Assembly (NCBI GenBank): GCA_024684665.1
Contig: JAIKWN010000162.1
Location: 1-12,009 of the forward strand
Direction of reading: 5' to 3'
DNA length: 12,009 bases
Origin: Clostridiales bacterium
GTDB taxonomy: Bacteria > Bacillota_A > Clostridia > Christensenellales > Aristaeellaceae
The translations under genes were made by a program, and so were the position numbers. The notes beneath the pieces are model-generated. The model did not search any database, was not told where the DNA came from, and saw nothing but the letters and a program-made list of their open reading frames with translations. This document shows positions 6,656 through 12,009 of this stretch, piece after piece; the stretch's first letter is position 1; each line of letters starts with the position of its first letter.

Positions 6656-6690
6656 AAAAAGGGGATCGCGGCGGATCCGCCGCGATCCCC
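6656..6690 (-). terminator. intra-operon terminator-like hairpin between binding protein and permeases
   Basis: Bases 6661-6690 are a perfect 30-nt palindrome: GGGGATCGCGGCG, loop GATC, CGCCGCGATCCCC. On the minus strand it is followed directly by TTTTT (6656-6660). It starts 28 nt after the binding-protein stop and ends before the permease ribosome site. Such elements commonly give partial termination and protect the upstream mRNA, so the binding protein is made in excess of the permeases. Confidence 0.8.
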
Positions 6691-6718
6691 GGAAGGTTGG
6701 GTTTCCGGATTTCCCCGC

Positions 6719-8002
6719 TCAGTCCTCGTACTCCATGAAAGCGGTGGTCAGCTCGTCCACACAGTTCTGCGCGGCCTCGGCGGGGTCAGCGCCGTTGCGG
6801 ACGTTCTCCCAGAGGGCATTGACAGAGGTGGAATACTCGTTGAATGCCGGGGTCTTCGCGCGGACGAGCGCGGTATTCGCGCCTTCATACTGCGCGATGG
6901 CCAGGTAGGGCTTCGCGGCGATCAGTTCGTCCGTGAACTGCCGGGTCAGGGCGGGAAGCATGCCACTCGCGTTGATGTACACGTCGGATCCGTCATAAAT
7001 GCACAGATACTTGATGAACTCCGCAGCGGCCTCCGCCTTCTCGGTCTTCGGGTTCATGCCGACGGCCCAGCTACCGCAGCAGGTGGTGACGTCCGCTTCG
7101 TGCCCCTCAAAGAAGGGTTTGTAGGTGAATCCGTAGGTGGTGAATCCGTTGTTGTTGAATGTGCCGGGCAGCGCGGTCGTGCCCAGGTAGAAGATGATCT
7201 TGCCGGCCATAAAGTAGCTACTGGTGTCGCCGGCGGCGATGCCCTTAGAGAAGACGCCGTCGTTCACCTGCTGCTGATACCAGGTCAGGGCCTCGATCCA
7301 GGGTTCGCCGTTAATGACGCCGTCCACGGAGAGACCGCCCTCGGCAATATTCTTGCCGCCGCGGTCGTTGGCCAGGACGTTCATCTGATAGGTACGGCCG
7401 ACCTGCTGGAACTCGATGCCGACGATGCCCTGGGTCCCGTCCGGATCGACCTTCGCCTGGATGTCCTTCGCGGTCTCGACCAGCTTCTCCCAGCTGATAC
7501 GGTGCTCGCCGTCCACGCCGGCGAAGAGCTCCGCGGGATCGTAGCCCGCCTGTTCGAGCAGTGCGGTGTTATAGTACATGACCAGCTCGCTGTCACCCAT
7601 GGCCGCTCCGTAGATGGAGCCGTCCACGGTTACCTCGTCCTGCATCGCCGGCGTAAAGGCGGCGAATTCCTCGGAGCTGATGTAGCTGTCGAGCGGGGTC
7701 AGGTAGCCACGGTTCACATAAGCCGCGATGTTCGGGCCGTCCGCCGCGAACACGTCGAATTCCGCCGTGCTCTGCTGCATGGAAACCTCGATGGTCTCAA
7801 AGACGTTGTCAAACGCCAGGTACTCGGCATCGCAAACGATCTTGCCTTCATATGCCTTGTTGAAGGCTTCGACGGCGGCGCTGACGCCTGTCTGCTGTGT
7901 GTTGGACATCATAAGTTTGATGGTTACGGGCCCGTCCGCCAGAGCGGCAGTCAGGCTGAGCAGCATCGCAAGCGCGAGCGCAAGAGACAGGAACTTTTTC
8001 AT
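6719..8002 (-). CDS. extracellular solute-binding protein of a CUT1-type ABC importer
   Basis: Extracytoplasmic receptor that captures the substrate and delivers it to the two permeases. It has 427 residues, within the usual 400-450 for the family-1 binding proteins. Residues 1-22 form a signal peptide: MKKF, a hydrophobic Leu/Ala stretch, and the type I cleavage motif ALA before DGPVTIKL. There is no lipobox cysteine, which is unusual for a Gram-positive binding protein. The mature part shows family features such as AAVEAFNKAYEG early, DVFAADGPNIAAYVNRGYLTPLD in the middle, and MAGKIIFYLGTTALPG, GSWAVGMNPKTEKAEAAAEFIKYL further on. The ATG at 8002 is preceded by GAAAGGAAGGTG. It lies 55 nt after the hydrolase gene and before a terminator-like hairpin. 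The ligand cannot be predicted from sequence reading. Confidence 0.93.
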   Translation of the reverse strand: MKKFLSLALALAMLLSLTAALADGPVTIKLMMSNTQQTGVSAAVEAFNKAYEGKIVCDAEYLAFDNVFETIEVSMQQSTAEFDVFAADGPNIAAYVNRGYLTPLDSYISSEEFAAFTPAMQDEVTVDGSIYGAAMGDSELVMYYNTALLEQAGYDPAELFAGVDGEHRISWEKLVETAKDIQAKVDPDGTQGIVGIEFQQVGRTYQMNVLANDRGGKNIAEGGLSVDGVINGEPWIEALTWYQQQVNDGVFSKGIAAGDTSSYFMAGKIIFYLGTTALPGTFNNNGFTTYGFTYKPFFEGHEADVTTCCGSWAVGMNPKTEKAEAAAEFIKYLCIYDGSDVYINASGMLPALTRQFTDELIAAKPYLAIAQYEGANTALVRAKTPAFNEYSTSVNALWENVRNGADPAEAAQNCVDELTTAFMEYED

Positions 8003-8057
8003 GGGGCACCTTCCTTTCTTGATTCTATGGCAACCGCATCCGCGGCCGACAGCAGTT

Positions 8058-9023
8058 TCAGGTCAGCTTTTTCAGCATATCCCCCACCAGCGCATCCTTA
8101 TACACATAGTAGACGTAGCGCAACGGCGGGGCGTCCGGAAGGAAGGAATAAGTTTCGTCAGGCTGTGGCAGCGGCGCGGGAGCGATCCGGTCCAGGAAGA
8201 AACCGGGATTCACAGCCCAGGCGGCCACGCAGATGTCCCAGAGGGGCTTGCTCCAGTGAGGCGGCGCGTTCTTCTGCCGCATGAAGGAAACGGTGTTTTC
8301 CACAAGATAATCGCACACGGCGTTTTTTCCGCCAAACAGTGCACGCAGCTCTGGCTCGCAGAAGCTGAAGTGGGAGATGACGCCAAAGAGGGGCAGCTGT
8401 ACAAGCGGAACGCCGCAGCGCATCACAAGGCGTGCAGCAGCGATATCCTGCCGGCAATTGAAATCGTCGCAGGTTCCGAAGTGATGGGCATGCCCACCCA
8501 GCCAGACAACCTGAATCCGTTCCCTGAGGGACGGATCCAGCATCAGCGCGGAAGCAATGTTCGTCAGGCAGGCCAAAGCGACCACATAGAGGGGATCTCC
8601 CGGACCGTGCCCTTCGGAACAGCGGATGATCGCCCGCGCCGCTTCCGAATCCACCGGGGTCAGTGCCCCCGGAAGATACCGATCGCTTCCGTAATACACG
8701 CGATCCGTCAGATCTACCCGTTCCATCAGGCAGAGCATATGCAGGATCTCGTCGTAGCTCTTTCTCATCCCATCCCCGGGATTCTCCGAGCGCGGGAGGC
8801 GTTTCCACTCCGGCTTCCCGTAAAAGGGCGCAGCTGTGATCGCGCGGACGCGGCATGCCTCGCCGCTGCGGAGCAGATATGCCATGGCATACTGGTCGTC
8901 GATCTCATTGTACGTATCCGTATCCAGCACCACGTCCCGGACGCCCAATACCGGCCGAACAAGACGGGAAGCGATCACAGCGTCCGGCAGCTTCGGAAAG
9001 AGTTCGTAAAACGCACTGTCCAC
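8058..9023 (-). CDS. divergent nucleoside hydrolase (inosine-uridine hydrolase superfamily)
   Basis: Probable cytoplasmic N-glycosidase that splits a ribonucleoside-like substrate into ribose and base using bound calcium. The 321-residue protein shows the family's N-terminal Asp cluster as DTDTYNEIDD (34-43), two residues longer than the usual DTDPGxDD. It also has the ACLTNIA segment (Asn155), the WLGG turn (176-177), DFN (187-189; usually EFN) and a late metal-ligand Asp263. The residue before Asp263 is Trp262, where many nucleoside hydrolases have a His that activates the leaving base. This points to a subfamily whose substrate may not be a standard purine nucleoside. The GTG at 9023 is chosen because GGGGAGGG lies 5 nt upstream; an ATG at 9038 overlaps that ribosome site. 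It is first in the operon with the importer genes. Confidence 0.85.
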   Translation of the reverse strand: MDSAFYELFPKLPDAVIASRLVRPVLGVRDVVLDTDTYNEIDDQYAMAYLLRSGEACRVRAITAAPFYGKPEWKRLPRSENPGDGMRKSYDEILHMLCLMERVDLTDRVYYGSDRYLPGALTPVDSEAARAIIRCSEGHGPGDPLYVVALACLTNIASALMLDPSLRERIQVVWLGGHAHHFGTCDDFNCRQDIAAARLVMRCGVPLVQLPLFGVISHFSFCEPELRALFGGKNAVCDYLVENTVSFMRQKNAPPHWSKPLWDICVAAWAVNPGFFLDRIAPAPLPQPDETYSFLPDAPPLRYVYYVYKDALVGDMLKKLT

Positions 9024-9028
9024 GGATA

Positions 9029-9036
9029 CCCTCCCC
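9029..9036 (-). promoter_or_regulatory. Shine-Dalgarno supporting a GTG start for the hydrolase
   Basis: GGGGAGGG on the minus strand is 5 nt before GTG at 9023. The in-frame ATG at 9036-9038 shares its G with this site and has only a weak TGTGGA before it. Confidence 0.65.
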
Positions 9037-9089
9037 ATTCCACATAGATTGTCCGCTACCGCAGGTTGATCAAGTTAATTCTTACAGAA

Positions 9090-9119
9090 ATCATAACATC
9101 TTGTACAGCACTTTGTCAA
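9090..9119 (-). promoter_or_regulatory. near-consensus sigma-A promoter of the hydrolase-transporter operon
   Basis: On the minus strand TTGACA (9114-9119) and TATGAT (9090-9095) are 18 bp apart, and TGT before the -10 gives a TGn extension. Transcription would start near 9082-9084, about 60 nt before the GTG. The TGA inside the -35 box is the stop codon of the upstream membrane-protein gene. A TTGATCAA palindrome at 9066-9073, just downstream of the start point, could be an operator. Confidence 0.8.
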
Positions 9120-10630
9120 GTTTCCTGTGCAGGGTCCGGTGCATTCTCCCCCGCCGTTTCGGTATCCCGGGCGCGGACGCTCCGCACACCGAAATACTGC
9201 GCCATGGAAACGTTGGTCCAGACGGTTGGATCGGGAAAGGCCGTGGGCTTTCCAGTCACGGTCTGCACCGTCCAGGCTGGAAGCAGTACGTCGTCCTCTG
9301 GTCCTGCTGCTTCGCAGAGGGCGTATTCGTCCCGGACCTGAGCACGGTACGCCTCCTGTGTTCCGTCCCGCTGATCGGACACCAGCTTCACATAATTCCG
9401 CAGCTGTCCACCAAGCAGGCAAACAGCAAAAGCCAGCACGGCGGCGCACAGGAAACCGGTCCGGGTGCGCCTTTCGCAAAGCCACAACCGCGCCTTTCCG
9501 GAAAGCCGGCGGAGGATGAGGATCCAGGCCAGGGGCAGTGCAAGCAGGACATAGTCGTGATACATATTAACGACGCGGCCGGAACCGGCATAGCCGGAGG
9601 AGTACATATGCGGGACGATCATGGCGCAGAGGATGAGATAAAAGCCTGCAAGGGTCATGATGACAGTCGGAACGCCGTCCCCCTTTCTCCACGCAGGAAG
9701 CGCGGAGGAAAGCACCGGCGTCAGAGCGAGCAGCAGGGCGAGCAGCGGCGTTTTGAGGCAAAAACGCAGGATGTACCTGCCCGCGTCGCGCGCCGTCCAA
9801 AGCAGGGAAGAAAGGAGCCATGCGGCGCCGCTTTCATGGGCGCCGTCCGTCGCCATGCGCACCCGGTTTCCCGGTGCCACTACGGAGAGGAAGAGCCCCA
9901 AGGCGATCGGCAGGAGCAGAAGAAATAACCGCCGCTGCGTAATCAGCGCCTTCCCCATCCCCTGTCCCCGCACGGCATACACCCGTAGGCAGGCCAGGAA
10001 AAATAACCCCGCAAGGGTCATCATCGCAGTAATGTAATTGTCCATACCCAGGAAAAAGAGAACGAGAACCGAAACTAGCGCTGCCATTCGCCGCGCAACC
10101 ATCCCCCGGGGAACACAGTCGCAGAGGGTCAGCGTGAAAAGCGCCACGGCATTCGCTCCGGTATAGAACCATGCGCCGTTGAACCAGTAAATTCCCTCCA
10201 CAATGTCCGGTAGAAAAAGCAGCTGCGTGGCGGAGAGGCAAAGCATCATCGGAATCCGCAGCCGCCGTGGCACGGACAGCGCCAACAGGAAATGGGAAAG
10301 AAAGACAAGAACTGCCACGATATTGAGCACAAGCAGAAAAACCGCGTGCAGCCCGTACCGGTGCAAATTGAAAACCGCGGGGTTCAGCGCCATGACAACC
10401 ACGCCCGTGAAGGTCCCCTGCCAGTCCCGCCAGGTTCGGACAGCGTAGGACAGCGCATCCTTAATCACATGGGGCAGACTATGCGTCGCTTCCCAGGTGG
10501 GATGCGTATAGGCTGCGAAGGTGAAATCATCCGTCGCGGGATGCGCGGCGGGCGTGCCCAAAAAGAAGGGCAGAAGCAGCAGCGCCCAAAGCAGAACGCC
10601 GGCAAGCCCCAGCGCAATCCGTTTGCCCAT
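9116..10630 (-). CDS. polytopic membrane protein, DUF6056-like
   Basis: Large integral membrane protein of 504 residues with about ten to twelve hydrophobic spans. After the first span a Asp-Asp pair appears at 34-35 (ATDDFTF), followed by a loop with WRDWQGTFTG and then ALNPAVFN. This pattern recalls the DUF6056 group of membrane proteins, whose layout resembles GT-C glycosyltransferases, where acidic residues in the first outer loop are catalytic. Catalytic activity here is inference. A long hydrophilic C-terminal part (about residues 415-504) lies after the last span. The ATG at 10630 has AAGGAGAGGAGAGG upstream. It starts 51 nt after ychF with no terminator between, so the two are likely co-transcribed. 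Its stop codon lies within the -35 box of the next operon. A role in cell-surface polysaccharide or glycolipid formation is possible but unproven. Confidence 0.72.
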   Translation of the reverse strand: MGKRIALGLAGVLLWALLLLPFFLGTPAAHPATDDFTFAAYTHPTWEATHSLPHVIKDALSYAVRTWRDWQGTFTGVVVMALNPAVFNLHRYGLHAVFLLVLNIVAVLVFLSHFLLALSVPRRLRIPMMLCLSATQLLFLPDIVEGIYWFNGAWFYTGANAVALFTLTLCDCVPRGMVARRMAALVSVLVLFFLGMDNYITAMMTLAGLFFLACLRVYAVRGQGMGKALITQRRLFLLLLPIALGLFLSVVAPGNRVRMATDGAHESGAAWLLSSLLWTARDAGRYILRFCLKTPLLALLLALTPVLSSALPAWRKGDGVPTVIMTLAGFYLILCAMIVPHMYSSGYAGSGRVVNMYHDYVLLALPLAWILILRRLSGKARLWLCERRTRTGFLCAAVLAFAVCLLGGQLRNYVKLVSDQRDGTQEAYRAQVRDEYALCEAAGPEDDVLLPAWTVQTVTGKPTAFPDPTVWTNVSMAQYFGVRSVRARDTETAGENAPDPAQET

Positions 10631-10681
10631 CTGCCTCTCCTCTCCTTCTTCCCGGTATTCCTTTGATGAAGCTTCTCGCCT

Positions 10682-11779
10682 TTACACGTTGAACCGGAAC
10701 AGAGTCACATCGCCGTCCTGCATGACGTAGTCCTTGCCCTCGCTACGCACAAGGCCCTTTTCCTTGCAGGCAGCAATGCTGCCATACTTCGCAAGTTCTT
10801 CAAAGGGAACAATTTCCGCGCGAATGAAGCCTCGCTCGAAATCCGTATGGATTTTGCCGGCCGCCTGCGGCGCTTTTGTGCCTTTTTTGATAGTCCAAGC
10901 CCGGCACTCGTCGGCGCCTGCCGTGAGGAAAGAAATAAGTCCCAGCAGGTCATAACATTCGGCAATCAGCCGGTCGAGGCCGCTCTTCCCGATTCCCAGG
11001 TCCTCCAGGAACATCGCCTTTTCTTCCTCTTCCATCTCCGCGATGTCTTCTTCGATCTTTGCGGAAATGATCAGCACCTTCGCGTTTTCTTCCCTTGCGA
11101 TCTCCTTCACATCCGCGATGCCCGGCAGCTCGTTCTCTGGTTTTCCCAGGTCGTCTTCCCGGATGTTGCAGGCATAAATGACAGGTTTGGTTGTAAGAAG
11201 GAACCATTCCCGCGCGATCTCCCGGTCCTTATCGGACATGGGGCAGGTCCTGGCTGGCTGCAGATCGTCCAGATGGGCCAGAAGGCGCGTGCCGAGATCC
11301 GCTTCTTCCGCCGCCCGTTTGTCGCCGCTCTTTACCAGCTTCGCTGCCTTCTCCTGCCGCCTGGCTACGGTTTCCCGGTCAGCAGCAATAAGTTCCAGAT
11401 TGATGGTCTCAATGTCGCTCTTCGGATCGTGGCTGTCCGCGTGGCGGATGATATCCGGATCCTCAAAGCAGCGCACCACATGCACGATGGCTTCGCACTC
11501 CCGGATATGGGACAGGAACTTATTCCCCAGTCCTTCGCCCCGGCTCGCTCCCTTGACGAGGCCAGCGATATCGACGAACTCGATGACCGCTGGGGTCTTC
11601 TTCTTAGGGCTGTACATTTCAGCAAGCCGGTCTAGGCGCTCATCTGGCACGGCGACGACGCCGGTATTCGGCTCAATCGTGCAGAAGGGATAATTGGCAG
11701 CCTCAGCGCCCGCCTTCGTAATCGCATTGAACAGCGTGGACTTGCCAACGTTCGGCAGCCCGACCACACCTAATTTCAT
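10682..11779 (-). CDS. ychF: YchF/EngD family translation-associated ATPase
   Basis: Obg-family P-loop NTPase, unusual in preferring ATP over GTP, that binds ribosomes and takes part in stress and redox responses. The 365 residues equal the normal family length. The P-loop is GLPNVGKST (7-15), followed by NYPFCTIEPN in the switch I area and DIAGLVKGASRGEGLGNKFL (G3). The base-recognition motif is NIRE, i.e. the NxxE form that explains the ATP preference, instead of NKxD. A coiled-coil insertion occupies the middle. The C-terminal TGS domain (about 280-365) has ECRAWTIKKGTKAPQAAG, IHTDFERGFIRAE and the ending DGDVTLFRFNV. The longest frame adds 29 N-terminal residues, but these overlap the promoter and lack family similarity; the ATG at 11779 gives the standard N-terminus MKLGVVG. 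GAGATGGAG upstream serves as ribosome site. Confidence 0.97.
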   Translation of the reverse strand: MKLGVVGLPNVGKSTLFNAITKAGAEAANYPFCTIEPNTGVVAVPDERLDRLAEMYSPKKKTPAVIEFVDIAGLVKGASRGEGLGNKFLSHIRECEAIVHVVRCFEDPDIIRHADSHDPKSDIETINLELIAADRETVARRQEKAAKLVKSGDKRAAEEADLGTRLLAHLDDLQPARTCPMSDKDREIAREWFLLTTKPVIYACNIREDDLGKPENELPGIADVKEIAREENAKVLIISAKIEEDIAEMEEEEKAMFLEDLGIGKSGLDRLIAECYDLLGLISFLTAGADECRAWTIKKGTKAPQAAGKIHTDFERGFIRAEIVPFEELAKYGSIAACKEKGLVRSEGKDYVMQDGDVTLFRFNV

Positions 11780-11821
11780 GGGAACTCCATCTCCTCTTCT
11801 GGAAATTCGTTTAACGGAAAC

Positions 11822-11850
11822 ATCGTACCACAACAGCGCAGTTTTCTCAA
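11822..11850 (-). promoter_or_regulatory. sigma-A promoter of ychF
   Basis: On the minus strand TTGAGA (11845-11850) and TACGAT (11822-11827) are separated by exactly 17 bp, with TGG before the -10. Transcription would start near 11815, about 36 nt before the ATG. It lies just downstream of the rRNA terminator, so ychF is transcribed on its own. Confidence 0.8.
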
Positions 11851-11860
11851 GACCGGGTTT

Positions 11861-11907
11861 CCACACAGAAAAGCGCCCCCGGTATAAGGGGGTGCTTTTC
11901 TGTGTGG
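11861..11907. terminator. long hairpin terminator after the 5S rRNA gene
   Basis: Arms of 20 bases (11861-11880 and 11888-11907) pair with one G-U or mismatched position and a 7-nt loop. The inner GC block (GCCCCC with GGGGGT) is flanked by AAAAG and CTTTTC, so on either strand a GC stem is followed by TTTTCTGTGT. It begins almost directly at the 3' end of the leftward 5S rRNA and separates it from the ychF promoter. Confidence 0.8.
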
Positions 11908-11908
11908 G

Positions 11909-12009
11909 ATCCGGCAGCGTCCTACTCTCCCGGGCCGTCTCCAGCCAAGTACCATCGGCGCTGAAAGGCTTAACTTCTGTGTTCGGGATGGGAACAGGTG
12001 GATCCCTTT
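11909..12009 (-). rRNA. rrf: 5S ribosomal RNA, 3' part (5' end beyond the window)
   Basis: The minus strand reads CCACCTGTTCCCATCCCGAA, then CACAGAAGTTAAGC, GCGCCGATGGTACTTGG and GGGAGAGTAGGACGCTGCCG. These are the conserved loop and stem segments of bacterial 5S rRNA, in order. About 100 of an expected 115-120 bases are visible; the first bases lie past the right edge. The exact 3' end is uncertain by a few bases. It is presumably the last gene of a leftward rRNA operon, followed at once by a hairpin terminator and then ychF. Confidence 0.95.

Noticed and set aside
6614..8284. 556-codon open frame on the plus strand
   Set aside because: It is antisense to the solute-binding protein, which has a signal peptide, ribosome site and family motifs. 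The frame also runs through the palindrome at 6661-6690.
7728..9047. 439-codon open frame on the plus strand
   Set aside because: Shadow of the hydrolase and binding-protein genes, with no ribosome site and no domain.
10847..11635. 262-codon open frame on the plus strand
   Set aside because: Shadow of ychF, whose identity is certain.
11780..11866. 29-residue N-terminal extension of ychF
   Set aside because: It overlaps the -35/-10 elements and has no family similarity; the ATG at 11779 gives the standard YchF start and length.

Overview
The window looks like a piece of a fairly GC-rich Bacillota (Clostridia-type) chromosome. This is an inference from Shine-Dalgarno strength, the low-complexity Ala/Leu-rich signal peptide of the solute-binding protein, a CUT1 sugar-type ABC transporter without its own ATPase, a KdpDE-type two-component pair and the form of the housekeeping genes. 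Genus-level placement (for example a gut Christensenellales-like lineage) is only a guess. No phage, transposon, CRISPR array or tRNA was seen.

Layout. Bases 1-446 are the 3' end of gyrA, followed 38 nt later by asnS (485-1855), both rightward. A strong bidirectional hairpin terminator (1871-1915) separates them from a convergent leftward pair: a 55-aa single-span membrane protein (2569-2736) and a 185-aa two-span membrane protein with bacterial PH-like features (1972-2529). Across a 136-bp divergent intergenic region starts a rightward two-component system: a short KdpD-like sensor kinase (2873-3964) and a KdpE-like response regulator (4033-4737), closed by a terminator at 4795-4838. No kdpFABC genes are present here.

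From 9023 down to 4883 runs a leftward operon: a divergent nucleoside-hydrolase-family enzyme, a secreted solute-binding protein, and two CUT1-type permeases. It has a near-consensus promoter at 9090-9119, and a perfect 30-nt palindrome plus T-run lies between the binding protein and the permeases, probably reducing permease expression. Upstream of it, also leftward, are ychF (10682-11779, own promoter at 11822-11850) and a DUF6056-like polytopic membrane protein (9116-10630). At the right edge is the 3' part of a leftward 5S rRNA (about 11909-12009) with its long hairpin terminator (11861-11907).

How the parts may work together. The hydrolase-transporter operon reads as uptake of a ribosylated or sugar compound with cytoplasmic N-glycosidic cleavage; the energising ATPase must come from elsewhere. 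The most intriguing unit is the divergent block 1972-4737. The short KdpD/KdpE pair faces two unfamiliar small membrane proteins, and a 7+4+7 direct repeat of the kind used by OmpR/PhoB-family regulators (2791-2808) flanks the -35 position of the leftward promoter. This suggests, as an inference, that the two-component system controls the two membrane proteins. Several start codons were chosen by Shine-Dalgarno placement rather than by the longest reading frame. Stretches without genes over 300 bases do not occur.
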